NCBI GenBank assembly: GCA_038064135.1
Contig: JBBTTS010000027.1
Location: 1 to 27,192, forward strand
Direction: 5' to 3'
DNA length: 27,192 bases
Source: JBBTTS01 sp038064135
GTDB taxonomy: Bacteria > Patescibacteriota > Saccharimonadia > Saccharimonadales > OMJO01
This document shows, piece after piece, positions 6,681 to 14,924 of this stretch (position 1 is the stretch's first letter; every line of letters starts with the position of its first letter). A program made the translations under genes and the position numbers. Under the pieces are notes generated by a model, which saw only the letters and a list, made by a program, of their open reading frames with translations, was not told where the DNA came from and ran no database searches.

Positions 6681-7189
6681 AGCCAGCGTATAATCTTGGC
6701 GTTGGGGATTTGTTTTGGCGAGCTAAAAGGCAAATCGGCGACCAGTAAACTTCTAAGTGCTCGACCGAATGCACCATGACTTACAACCAAAATGTTTTCG
6801 GCTTGTAGTGATTGTAGCCACTGAAGCGCCAAATTAGCACGATTCAAAATTTCCTCGACTGATTCGATATCTAAATTATCGTCAATATTTAAATCTGGAT
6901 CCCACGGCGTGCCCTCTAATGGCCCGAAATCTCGCTCGATAAGCAGGTTAGAAACGTGGATTTTACTGGTGGGATAGCTAATTTCTTTGGCAATAATTTT
7001 GGCTGTCTCTAGTGTGCGACCCATAGGCGAAGTAGCAACTGTGTCTATCGCTAGTGTTTTTGCTTCTTGACCTGCAACCAAAGCTTGGGTTCGACCTTTT
7101 CGGGTAAGTGGCGTCTCGCTGCGTCCAGCACGAAGGCCAAGAGCATTCATTTCACTTAAGCCGTGCCTTATAAAATATAATTTCATCAT
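6677..7189 (-). CDS. Histidine phosphatase (phosphoglycerate-mutase-like) family protein
   Basis: 170 residues. LYFIRHG supplies the phospho-accepting H9 and R8; TSPMGRTLETA supplies R58; ERDFGPLEG supplies the acidic E85; VVSHGAFGR supplies the second histidine H138. All core residues are present. At this size it fits the broad-specificity phosphatase branch (CobC/GpmB/PhoE type) better than true dPGM, about 230-250 residues. Substrate unknown. Two tandem ATGs (7189 and 7186) start the gene. TATAAT (7203-7198) lies 8 nt upstream and overlaps the tilS -10 on the other strand. Confidence 0.85.
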   Translation of the reverse strand: MMKLYFIRHGLSEMNALGLRAGRSETPLTRKGRTQALVAGQEAKTLAIDTVATSPMGRTLETAKIIAKEISYPTSKIHVSNLLIERDFGPLEGTPWDPDLNIDDNLDIESVEEILNRANLALQWLQSLQAENILVVSHGAFGRALRSLLVADLPFSSPKQIPNAKIIRWL

Positions 7190-7193
7190 CTGG

Positions 7194-7203
7194 TAATATT
7201 ATA
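7194..7203. promoter_or_regulatory. Overlapping divergent -10 boxes of phosphatase and tilS
   Basis: Minus strand: TATAAT 7203-7198, 8 nt before ATG 7189. Plus strand: TGgTAATAT with the hexamer at 7194-7199, 6 nt before GTG 7206. The start codons are only 16 bp apart, so each -35 region lies within the other gene. Confidence 0.6.
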
Positions 7204-7205
7204 AA

Positions 7206-8141
7206 GTGAATATCGCCATCGAGCCAGGTACATACGTGGTGGCGGTCTCGGGTGGGGTAGATTCTATGGCACTTTTGCATCTGTTGGCGCAAAAGGCTAA
7301 AAATCAAAAATCACCGGCGGCCACAAACACCGCTAATACTGACAAATCATATCGATTTGTGGTTGCTCATTTTGACCATGGCATACGCGGAGATTCACAC
7401 ATAGATAGAAAATTGGTTCAAGACGTAGCCAAAAAGTACAATCTTCCATTTGTACATAACCGTGGATTTTTAGGATCAGATGCCAGTGAGGATCAAGCTC
7501 GACGGGCAAGGTATGACTTTTTGCATCAGGTAAAAGAAGCCAGTGCTGCACGTGGAATTATTACTGCTCACCATCAAGATGATTGGTTAGAAACGGCTAT
7601 TTTGCAATTGATCAGAGGTACGCAGCGCTTAGGCGTAACGTCGATTGCTCACAACACTCATATTCGGCGACCACTACTAGATGTTCCTAAACAACAGATT
7701 AAAAAATATGCCAAAGACCAAGGGCTAACTTGGCGCGAGGACAGCACTAATCAGGATTTGCGATACAAGCGAAATTATGTTCGACACAAGTTAGTCAAAA
7801 AAATGTCGCTAGCTGACCACGAGAGACTTTTGATGCATACCAGGCATTTACAGCACCTTAACCAAGAAATTGACTCTCTACTTTTGGCTCAGCTGCTTAA
7901 TCAACCTGCTGTCGATGAGCTAGATCGACAGTGGTTTTTAAGTCTCGATCACATTGTAGCTCGCGAATTCATGGCGGCATGGCTACGGCGTAACCAAATA
8001 AAAGGATTCGATAAAAAACTGATCGAACAATTAGTTATACGTGCCAAAACTCTACGACCAGGCCAAAAAACTAGCATTACTCGTGTGTATTTTTTACAAA
8101 TCAACCAAGATAATCTGAAGATTATATCTAGCCACAAGTAG
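7206..8141 (+). CDS. tilS: tRNA(Ile)-lysidine synthetase
   Basis: 311 residues. N-terminal PP-loop ATPase with SGGVDS at 15-20, then the family signatures HFDHGIRGDSHID, DASEDQARRARYDF, TAHHQDDWLETAILQLIRG, RPLLDVPK and REDSTNQDLRYKRNYVRH. Only a short C-terminal extension follows, so this is a compact form. It uses ATP and lysine to convert the wobble C34 of tRNA-Ile(CAU) to lysidine, switching its decoding from AUG to AUA. The start is GTG, chosen because the PP-loop follows directly and the -10 box leaves no room for an earlier one. Divergent from the phosphatase gene. Confidence 0.95.
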   Translation: MNIAIEPGTYVVAVSGGVDSMALLHLLAQKAKNQKSPAATNTANTDKSYRFVVAHFDHGIRGDSHIDRKLVQDVAKKYNLPFVHNRGFLGSDASEDQARRARYDFLHQVKEASAARGIITAHHQDDWLETAILQLIRGTQRLGVTSIAHNTHIRRPLLDVPKQQIKKYAKDQGLTWREDSTNQDLRYKRNYVRHKLVKKMSLADHERLLMHTRHLQHLNQEIDSLLLAQLLNQPAVDELDRQWFLSLDHIVAREFMAAWLRRNQIKGFDKKLIEQLVIRAKTLRPGQKTSITRVYFLQINQDNLKIISSHK

Positions 8142-8161
8142 TCAAACAGATATCAAGCCTG

Positions 8162-8167
8162 TATAAT
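8162..8167 (+). promoter_or_regulatory. -10 box of ftsH
   Basis: TATAAT 11 nt before the ATG, directly preceded by TG. Confidence 0.6.
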
Positions 8168-8178
8168 ATCCCCTACAT

Positions 8179-10062
8179 ATGGAGAAAAAATCGTTTCGCG
8201 TGAATGATGGCGGGAAAAATAGTGGCAAAAACAATCGCCGTAATTATTTTAAGAACGCTGGTTTTATCGCACTTTTAGTACTTTTTGGACTTATATTTTT
8301 AGCGTCTTTGGGATCTGGGCCAAAAATTAATGAAATTCCATTCACCCAAGCTGTCCAAGAAGCCAATGATGGCAAATACGAGAAATTGGTCGTAAAAGGT
8401 GATGGCGATATCGACATCAAACAAAAAGGCGACGACAAACCACCGCTTAGTAGTTACATCAATCCACAGAATAGCCTAAAAGAAGAAGGCATTGATTACA
8501 GCAAAGTAACTGTAGAGTACAAGCCCGAATCGAACGCTGGAGCAACCTGGACAAATGTTGGACTTTCGATTTTACCAGTGTTGCTGATAAGTTTTGTGCT
8601 GTTTTTTATGCTACGAAGCGCACAGGGCCAGGGTAACCAAGCTCTAAGTTTTGGTAAAAGTCGAGCTCGGCTTTATGGAAACGAAAAAGATAAAGTAACT
8701 TTCAAAGACGTTGCCGGCAGTGACGAGCCCAAGCAAGATTTGCAAGAAGTTGTGGAATTTTTAAAGTTTCCCAAAAAATTCGAAAGCGTTGGCGCCAGAA
8801 TTCCTAAGGGTGTACTTTTGATCGGTCCGCCCGGTACTGGAAAAACTATGTTGGCCCGGGCTGTCGCCGGTGAAGCCAACGTGCCATTTTTTAGCATTTC
8901 AGGTTCGGAATTTGTAGAAATGTTTGTTGGAGTCGGTGCCAGCCGAGTACGCGACTTATTTGCTAAAGCCAAAAAGAATGCTCCCTGCATTATTTTTGTT
9001 GACGAGATCGATGCCGTCGGCCGACGTCGCGGTAGCGGCATGGGCGGTGGCCATGACGAGCGAGAACAAACCTTGAACCAAATCTTGGTAGAGATGGACG
9101 GTTTTGAACAAGGGGCAAACGTAATTGTGTTGGCTGCAACCAACCGCTCAGACGTATTAGACCCAGCCCTGCTTCGTCCGGGCCGATTTGACCGCCGAGT
9201 AAATATTGGTTTACCTGATCGCAAAGACCGCGAAGCCATTTTAAAAGTTCATTTTACGAAAAAACCATTGGCAAAAAACGTCGATCTTGACGCATTGGCA
9301 GCTAAGACTGCTGGCAGTTCGGGTGCCGACCTTGCCAACATTGCCAACGAAGCAGCTATTGTTGCCGCCCGCGAAAGTAAGCACGAAATATCAACCGAGC
9401 ACGTAACAGCAGCCTTTGAAAAAGTTGCAATTGGCCCTGAACGAAAAAGCAAAGTAATGAGCGAAAAAGAAAAAGAACTGACTGCCTACCACGAAGCTGG
9501 TCACGCCGTAGTTGGCCATGTTTTGCCCGATAGCGACATGGTGCACAAAGTGACAATTATTCCACGGGGTGGAACCGGTGGCGTAACGTGGTTTATACCT
9601 CCGGAAGATAAGAGCTACCACAGCATCGTGGAATACAAAGACGTACTGGCACGAATGCTGGGTGGACGTATTGCTGAAGAAGTAGTTTACGGGCCCGACC
9701 AAGTTACAACTGGTGCCGGAAATGATTTGCAAAAGGCCGCTGAACTTGCTCGAGAAATGGTAATAAATCAAGGTATGGGCCAAAAATTACGTGACCAAGT
9801 TTTTCATGTCGAAGATGGCATGATGTTAGATCGCTTGGTTCACGAGCGTCAATACAGCGATGAAACAGCTAAGGTAATCGACGACGAAGTCGAAGCACTA
9901 ATCACTGAAGCTGCCAACCGCGCCCGCATGGTGATCAAAGCTAATAGAACCAAGCTAGAAGAACTGAAAAAACGATTACTAGAAAAAGAAACTGTCGAAG
10001 CCGAAGAAGTATTGTCGGTATTAAAGGGCAGCACCATGCCCAAAAGTGCCGCGCTTTACTAA
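8179..10062 (+). CDS. ftsH: ATP-dependent zinc metalloprotease FtsH
   Basis: 627 residues, the usual family size. TM1 at about 27-45, extracytoplasmic domain to about 124, TM2 at 126-145. AAA+ module: Walker A GPPGTGKT (216-223), Walker B IIFVDEID (271-278), second region of homology with arginine fingers in TNRSDVLDPALLRPGRFDRR (321-340). Peptidase M41 domain: HEAGH (438-442) binds zinc, and the third ligand is the Asp in TGAGNDLQKA (516). Membrane-bound hexamer that unfolds and degrades misassembled membrane proteins and regulatory substrates. Monocistronic here with its own -10. It has no CIRCE, so it is not obviously part of the HrcA regulon. Confidence 0.98.
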   Translation: MEKKSFRVNDGGKNSGKNNRRNYFKNAGFIALLVLFGLIFLASLGSGPKINEIPFTQAVQEANDGKYEKLVVKGDGDIDIKQKGDDKPPLSSYINPQNSLKEEGIDYSKVTVEYKPESNAGATWTNVGLSILPVLLISFVLFFMLRSAQGQGNQALSFGKSRARLYGNEKDKVTFKDVAGSDEPKQDLQEVVEFLKFPKKFESVGARIPKGVLLIGPPGTGKTMLARAVAGEANVPFFSISGSEFVEMFVGVGASRVRDLFAKAKKNAPCIIFVDEIDAVGRRRGSGMGGGHDEREQTLNQILVEMDGFEQGANVIVLAATNRSDVLDPALLRPGRFDRRVNIGLPDRKDREAILKVHFTKKPLAKNVDLDALAAKTAGSSGADLANIANEAAIVAARESKHEISTEHVTAAFEKVAIGPERKSKVMSEKEKELTAYHEAGHAVVGHVLPDSDMVHKVTIIPRGGTGGVTWFIPPEDKSYHSIVEYKDVLARMLGGRIAEEVVYGPDQVTTGAGNDLQKAAELAREMVINQGMGQKLRDQVFHVEDGMMLDRLVHERQYSDETAKVIDDEVEALITEAANRARMVIKANRTKLEELKKRLLEKETVEAEEVLSVLKGSTMPKSAALY

Positions 10063-10093
10063 AGTTCTTATTCTCTTTTTGGCGTACCACTCC

Positions 10094-10099
10094 TATAAT
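10094..10099 (+). promoter_or_regulatory. -10 box of murJ
   Basis: TATAAT 8 nt before the ATG at 10108. Confidence 0.6.
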
Positions 10100-10107
10100 A
10101 GATTTAG

Positions 10108-11697
10108 ATGAATCAAATCTTTTCGCGCACTACTAAGCGCATTTCTCTTGGCGGCGCTGCAAGTTTATTATTTGCAGTAACTTTAATAACGCAGTTACTT
10201 GGTTTTTTACGAAATCGTTTAATTAGTACAAACTTTACAGTAAACGACCCAGGAAGTTCTGACGCATTTTTTGCAGCATTTCAGTTACCGGACTTCTTTT
10301 TCTATACAATTACGGCCGGCGCACTTGGTGTAACTTTCATTCCATTTTTGGTGGATCGTATGCAAGCTAGCGACCGAAAAGGCGTGTGGGAGCTTACGAG
10401 CAGTTTACTGAATATTTTAGCGATTGTAATGGCCGGGGTTTCGGTGTTAACTTTTATTTTTGCCAAACCGATGATTCATTTGTTGGCGCCGAATTTACCC
10501 GCAGATCACCTAGCTGAGGCTGTTAGAATTATGCAGTTTATTTCGTTTAACCCACTTTTATTTACACTGTCCGGAATTTTAACCAGTGTGCAGCAAACGT
10601 TTGGGCGGTTTTTCTTTTATGCACTGGCACCATTGATGTATAACGCTATGATAATTGTCAGCATATTTATATTTAGGGACAGTTTAGGAATCGTTGGCCT
10701 GGGTGTCGGGGCATTAATTGGTGCTATAGTGCAATTGGGTGTTGCGGCTATCGGTATGTATGGACTTGGATTTAGGTACTGGCCAATTATTAAATGGAAA
10801 AATCAAAATTTTCGCGGCATGTTACGCAATTTACCGGCCCGTTCACTCGACCAAGGTGTTGACCAAGTCAACTCGATTGCCGAAGTTAACCGTGCTCAAG
10901 CTCTTGGTACCGGGCCTGTAAGTTACTATAACTTTGCCCTAACTCTTCATAACGTTCCGATTTTTTTACTTGGTAACTCAATCGCGATAGCTGCTTTTCC
11001 GCGCTTAACCGAAAGACTTAGCCAAAACCGTAGTGACTTGTTTCGTAAAGAATTTTTAGACATATTAAGAGCCATGATTTGGATCACCGTGCCAGTGGTT
11101 ATTGTTAGTTATTTTGCGCGAGGCTATTTGGCTCGTTTAATTTTTGGTGATGTGGCGCCCGATGTTGCTAGAATTTTCGAATTTTTGGCTTTTGCTATTT
11201 TCTTTAGAATTTTATATACCATGTTGTCGCGTTATTTTTATGCACACAAAGACACCAAAACACCACTTGTTGTTTCGATTTTCGCCATAGCGCTTAACAT
11301 ATTTTTGGCATTTACTTTAGCTAAACCTCAGACATGGAATATTTCTGGGCTGGCGCTGGCGCAACTAATTGTGGCAATTTTTGAAGTTACCGTTTTATTT
11401 CTGGTTATTGTTTGGCGAAGCCCAAGGTTTTTCAATTCAACGTTTTGGAGGGGGTTAGTGCGGGTTTCAGCGGCATCTGGTTTTAGCTTAATCGCCACAT
11501 TTATCATGATTTCGTTATTGCCACTACAAATCGCCGACCGCGGCTTGGTGACGTTAGGTACAAAGTTTGGGTTAATTAGTCTTATTACCTTGATTGTTCA
11601 CTTAGGGGCTTCATACATTTTTGGACTCAGCGAAGCAAAGGCCGTGATGTTAAAAGTCCGCAATATAATTTTAAAACCAATTCGCCAACCATTTTAA
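10108..11697 (+). CDS. murJ: Lipid II flippase MurJ
   Basis: 529 residues, about 14 membrane helices, MOP/MATE-like fold. Recognisable features: the N-terminal helix with LLGFLRNRLISTNF and the SDAFFAAFQLPDFFFYTITAGALGVTFIPF segment, and the central RSLDQGVDQVNSIAEV...LGNSIAIAAFPRLTERL block. MurJ moves the peptidoglycan precursor lipid II across the cytoplasmic membrane. Its presence implies that the organism assembles its own peptidoglycan wall. Predicted leaderless start. The gene stops 56 bp before lepA, which has its own promoter. Confidence 0.93.
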   Translation: MNQIFSRTTKRISLGGAASLLFAVTLITQLLGFLRNRLISTNFTVNDPGSSDAFFAAFQLPDFFFYTITAGALGVTFIPFLVDRMQASDRKGVWELTSSLLNILAIVMAGVSVLTFIFAKPMIHLLAPNLPADHLAEAVRIMQFISFNPLLFTLSGILTSVQQTFGRFFFYALAPLMYNAMIIVSIFIFRDSLGIVGLGVGALIGAIVQLGVAAIGMYGLGFRYWPIIKWKNQNFRGMLRNLPARSLDQGVDQVNSIAEVNRAQALGTGPVSYYNFALTLHNVPIFLLGNSIAIAAFPRLTERLSQNRSDLFRKEFLDILRAMIWITVPVVIVSYFARGYLARLIFGDVAPDVARIFEFLAFAIFFRILYTMLSRYFYAHKDTKTPLVVSIFAIALNIFLAFTLAKPQTWNISGLALAQLIVAIFEVTVLFLVIVWRSPRFFNSTFWRGLVRVSAASGFSLIATFIMISLLPLQIADRGLVTLGTKFGLISLITLIVHLGASYIFGLSEAKAVMLKVRNIILKPIRQPF

Positions 11698-11735
11698 TGC
11701 TAACAGTTGTACCATTATAACTTCTTAGTCACCTC

Positions 11736-11744
11736 TGTTATAAT
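11736..11744 (+). promoter_or_regulatory. Extended -10 of lepA
   Basis: TGtTATAAT, hexamer 11739-11744, 9 nt before the ATG. No good -35 at 17 nt. Confidence 0.65.
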
Positions 11745-11753
11745 ACAAGTTAA

Positions 11754-13535
11754 ATGAATCAAGACCACATTCGAAACTTCTGTATAATTGCACATATAGA
11801 TCATGGAAAGAGTACTTTAGCTGATCGTTTTCTCGAGATAACTGGAACTGTCGAAAAGCGAAACATGAAAGCCCAATTACTAGACAAAATGGATCTGGAG
11901 CGCGAAAAGGGTATAACCATCAAGCTGGCTCCTGTCCGCATGAAATATAAAGAATATGAACTGAATTTGATCGACACACCCGGGCATGTCGATTTTAGCT
12001 ACGAAGTCTCGCGCAGCCTTGAGGCTTGCGAAGGTGCAATTCTGGTAGTTGATGCAAGTCAGGGTATTCAGGCACAAACATTAGCTAACGTGTATCTGGC
12101 ATTGGCAGCAGACCTTACGATTGTACCCGTGCTAAATAAAATCGATTTGCCAGCCGCCGATGTGCCACGTGTTACTGGCGAAGTCGTCAGCTTGCTTGGC
12201 TGCAAACCTAATGACATTTTGCATATATCGGCCAAAACCGGTGAAGGTGTAGAGGCTGCATTACAAAAAGTAATTAACTACATTCCACCACCTAAAGGAT
12301 CTGTTGAATTACCATCTAGGGCGCTAATTTTTGATAGTTATTATGACGATTACCGTGGCGTAATATTGTATGTAAGAGTTGTTGACGGTGCAATTCAAAA
12401 AAATTCTGAACTAAAAATGATCAGCGCAAAAAGCCAAGGTTTGGCACTAGAAGTTGGGTCTTTATCGCCAGAAATGCGAGTCGCTAACGAATTAAAAACC
12501 GGTGAGATTGGTTACATTGTGACTAACTTAAAAAGCACCCGCGAAGCCAAAGTAGGCGATACCGTCACGCTCGCCAAAGCCCCTGCAAGTAATGCATTAC
12601 CTGGCTACAAAGAGGTAAAACCTTTCGTGTACGCTGGTTTTTTCCCGGAAAGTAACGAGTACTACCAAGAGCTAAAAGATGCAATCGAAAAACTAAGCCT
12701 TAGCGATTCGGCACTTCAATTCGAGCCCGAAAATTCGCCCGTGCTAGGCTTTGGTGTGCGGGTTGGTTTTTTGGGACTACTTCATATGGATATCGTCCGC
12801 GAGAGGCTAGAGCGCGAGTACAACCTCAGCCTAATTGTAACCAATCCCTCCACCGATTATGAGGTTATTCTAAACGATGGAACTGAATTAGACATAAAGT
12901 CAGCTAGCGAACTGCCCGATGTAGCCAAAATTAACGAAATTCGTGAACCTTGGATTAAGGGCGAGATCGTTTGCCCAAAATCTTATGTAGGCGCAGTGAT
13001 TCAACTCATTTCTAATAAACGTGGATTGCAAAAAAATCTTAGCTACGTTGATGCTGATTTGGCTTTGGTGTCGTTCGATGCTCCGTTGGCAAATCTACTG
13101 ACAGACTTTTACGATCAGTTAAAAAGCGTTACTAACGGTTACGGATCTTTTAATTACGAACTAGACAATTATCGAGCTGAAGATTTGGTAAGAGTCGATT
13201 TTTATGTATCACACGAAATTGTCGACGCATTGAGTATTATGGTGCACCGCAGTGAATCGCAAGCCCTTGGCCGTGATATCGTAAAAAAATTAAAAGACGT
13301 TATTCCACGTCAGAATTTTCAGGTGGCGCTGCAATCTGGCATTGGCGGTCGCTTTATTGCAAGGGAAGATATATCCGGCTACCGCAAAGACGTAACTGCC
13401 AAATTGTATGGGGGCGATGTTACGCGCCGCAAAAAACTACTCGAAAAACAAAAAAAAGGTAAAGCCCGCATGAAACGCTTCGGCAAGGTAGATATCCCCG
13501 CCGAAGCCTTTACTGTCCTTTTAAAACGCGACTAG
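11754..13535 (+). CDS. lepA: Elongation factor 4 (ribosome back-translocase LepA)
   Basis: 593 residues, full length. GTPase domain with G1 AHIDHGKST (13-21), G3 DTPGH, G4 NKID; then domains II, III and V, and the LepA-specific C-terminal domain ending in KGKARMKRFGKVDIPAEAFTVLLKRD. It binds the ribosome and acts on stalled or mistranslocated complexes. Predicted leaderless start. Its last 63 nt (13473-13535) recur 793 bp downstream at 86 percent identity, on the far side of the toxin-antitoxin genes, so the present 3' end may have been delivered by that cassette. Confidence 0.97.
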   Translation: MNQDHIRNFCIIAHIDHGKSTLADRFLEITGTVEKRNMKAQLLDKMDLEREKGITIKLAPVRMKYKEYELNLIDTPGHVDFSYEVSRSLEACEGAILVVDASQGIQAQTLANVYLALAADLTIVPVLNKIDLPAADVPRVTGEVVSLLGCKPNDILHISAKTGEGVEAALQKVINYIPPPKGSVELPSRALIFDSYYDDYRGVILYVRVVDGAIQKNSELKMISAKSQGLALEVGSLSPEMRVANELKTGEIGYIVTNLKSTREAKVGDTVTLAKAPASNALPGYKEVKPFVYAGFFPESNEYYQELKDAIEKLSLSDSALQFEPENSPVLGFGVRVGFLGLLHMDIVRERLEREYNLSLIVTNPSTDYEVILNDGTELDIKSASELPDVAKINEIREPWIKGEIVCPKSYVGAVIQLISNKRGLQKNLSYVDADLALVSFDAPLANLLTDFYDQLKSVTNGYGSFNYELDNYRAEDLVRVDFYVSHEIVDALSIMVHRSESQALGRDIVKKLKDVIPRQNFQVALQSGIGGRFIAREDISGYRKDVTAKLYGGDVTRRKKLLEKQKKGKARMKRFGKVDIPAEAFTVLLKRD

Positions 13536-13550
13536 CGTATCAAAATTAAA

Positions 13551-13580
13551 CTTGACCAAGCTTGGTCAAGTTGGTATAAT
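13551..13580 (+). promoter_or_regulatory. Promoter and palindromic operator of the toxin-antitoxin operon
   Basis: A perfect 20-bp palindrome (13551-13570), CTTGACCAAG and its mirror, contains the -35 TTGACC (13552-13557). A 17-nt spacer leads to TGgTATAAT (hexamer 13575-13580), 7 nt before the antitoxin ATG. Phd-type antitoxins commonly bind such palindromes to repress their own operon, so this is the expected operator. Confidence 0.8.
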
Positions 13581-13587
13581 GGTGGGC

Positions 13588-13824
13588 ATGAAAGATGTAA
13601 TTACAATTTACGAAGCAAAAACCAACTTGTCTAAGTATATTAAACAGGCCAAGGCTGGCAAGCCGGTGTACTTTGGCAGCTATGGCCAAAAAGAGGTAAT
13701 GCTGAGTGCTGCTACCCCAGAAAAGGTCAAAATAAAGTTTGGCACCGCTAGCGGAAAACTAAAATTCTCGAATAAAGATCTGGAAGGATCTGACTCAGAT
13801 ATAAAGAAACTGTTTTATAGCTAA
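13588..13824 (+). CDS. Phd/YefM-like antitoxin
   Basis: 78 residues. MKDVITIYEAKTNLSKYIKQAKAGKPVYFGSYGQKEVML matches the N-terminal DNA-binding dimer fold of Phd/YefM antitoxins (VTIYEAKTNLSK then a GKPV stretch). The C-terminal tail, rich in Lys, Ser and Asp, would wrap the toxin. The start at 13588 is chosen over the in-frame ATG at 13552 because the operator and -10 occupy that stretch and the family begins here. It lies 11 bp before the toxin gene. It neutralises the toxin and is expected to autorepress through the palindrome at 13551-13570. Confidence 0.85.
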   Translation: MKDVITIYEAKTNLSKYIKQAKAGKPVYFGSYGQKEVMLSAATPEKVKIKFGTASGKLKFSNKDLEGSDSDIKKLFYS

Positions 13825-13835
13825 AGAAGCCAAAA

Positions 13836-14228
13836 ATGAAAATACTTTTGGATACAAATGCTCTTGTCTGGTTGTTGTCTAGCTCTAGCGGAGGATCACT
13901 GGGTGTTAAATCAAAGAAAATAATTCAAGATTCAGAGATTGTGTTTGCTTCATCCGTCAGCGTGCTCGAGATTCAAATAAAATCAATGCTTGGCAAGATG
14001 AAAGTGGATGTCGACCTTATTGAAGCAATTAAAACAGCCGGTCTAAAAGAGCTAGATTTTAAAATTGTTCATGCCAACGAGCTGTCAGCTTTTCTTAAGC
14101 TAGCTAAACATGACCCGTTTGACAGAATGCTGCTTGCACAGGCTCAAACGGAATCGATGAAGTTGATGACCTCAGATAAATTTTTGCTAAATCTAGGTCT
14201 GAGTTTTGTGCTTGACGCCAAGGAGTAG
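13836..14228 (+). CDS. PIN-domain toxin (VapC-like ribonuclease)
   Basis: 130 residues. The PIN-domain acidic residues are in place: D6 in LLDTNAL, E45 in VSVLEI, D96 in HDPFDRMLLAQA, D114 in TSD. The HDPFDR motif is typical of the PIN subgroup paired with Phd-like antitoxins. Family knowledge: metal-dependent endoribonucleases acting on tRNA, rRNA or mRNA; the target here is unknown. Second gene of the operon, translated 11 bp after the antitoxin stop. The pair sits inside a 793-bp segment bounded by two lepA 3' ends, which suggests recent arrival as a unit. Confidence 0.87.
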   Translation: MKILLDTNALVWLLSSSSGGSLGVKSKKIIQDSEIVFASSVSVLEIQIKSMLGKMKVDVDLIEAIKTAGLKELDFKIVHANELSAFLKLAKHDPFDRMLLAQAQTESMKLMTSDKFLLNLGLSFVLDAKE

Positions 14229-14250
14229 CCTGTAACTCGATTTAGATTTA

Positions 14251-14328
14251 GCCAGGGCGTTAAAGAAACGCTTCGGCAAAGTAGACATCCCCACCGAAGC
14301 CTTTACCATTCTCCTCAAACGCGACTAG
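14251..14328 (+). pseudogene. Duplicated 3' end of lepA (remnant)
   Basis: Codons read ARALKKRFGKVDIPTEAFTI followed by LLKRD and TAG, without a start codon. Positions 14266-14328 align without gaps to 13473-13535: 54 of 63 identical. The nine differences fall in seven codons, five of them synonymous, plus A to T and V to I, so this piece diverged while under selection as a lepA end. The upstream frame is closed by TAA at 14233-14235. Confidence 0.88.
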
Positions 14329-14381
14329 GAATTATTTCCAGTTAAAGCACGAAAGTTTTGGGGGATTTTGGGCTGATTCAT

Positions 14382-14843
14382 TCATTTTTTTTGTAACTCA
14401 TTAAGATCTTTAATGATTTGGGCGGCGTGGCCTTTTGGTGACACTTTGGGGTACTCTTTAATAATGTTTCCGGATGGATCGATGATAAAAGTGCTGCGGA
14501 TAATGCCCATAAAAACTTTACCAAACATACTTTTTTGACCCCAAGCATTGTAGGCTTTAATGTTTTTGCCTGACTCGTCGCTTAGTAACGCGAAGTTGAG
14601 GTTGTGTTTGGTGGCAAATTTTTTGTGGCTGGCAATTGAGTCTTTGCTAATGCCAATAACTACAGCATTACCATACTCGGCAATGGCATCGCGTTCGTCC
14701 CTAAAAGAGCAGGCCTCGGTTGTGCACCCAGGTGTGTCGTCACGGGGGTAAAAATATAGCACTAACCAACGTCCCGTGTAGTCAGCTAGTTTGTGCATCT
14801 TGCCATTTTGATCTGGCAATATAAATTTTGGAGCAGGTTTCAT
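14382..14843 (-). CDS. bcp: Thioredoxin-dependent peroxiredoxin Bcp/PrxQ
   Basis: 153 residues. Peroxidatic C40 lies in YPRDDTPGCTTEAC, and C45 is the resolving cysteine five residues on, the PrxQ arrangement. The active-site arginine is R116 in GIIRSTFIID. It reduces hydrogen peroxide and organic hydroperoxides using thioredoxin. It is the only clear gene in the window ending in TGA apart from the recombinase fragment. Convergent with the lepA/TA cassette and divergent from the cohesin gene. No convincing promoter close to the ATG. Confidence 0.95.
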   Translation of the reverse strand: MKPAPKFILPDQNGKMHKLADYTGRWLVLYFYPRDDTPGCTTEACSFRDERDAIAEYGNAVVIGISKDSIASHKKFATKHNLNFALLSDESGKNIKAYNAWGQKSMFGKVFMGIIRSTFIIDPSGNIIKEYPKVSPKGHAAQIIKDLNELQKK

Positions 14844-14924
14844 GTTTACTATTGTTTCACGTGCGGCTAACTGCTTGCAACTTTAATTTAACTACTCTAT
14901 GCTTATGTATAAGTAGGGAAATTT

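Noticed and set aside
8673..10043. Long minus-strand ORFs inside ftsH (up to 188 codons)
   Set aside because: They are shadows of the ftsH coding frame, with low-complexity Ser/Leu-rich translations.
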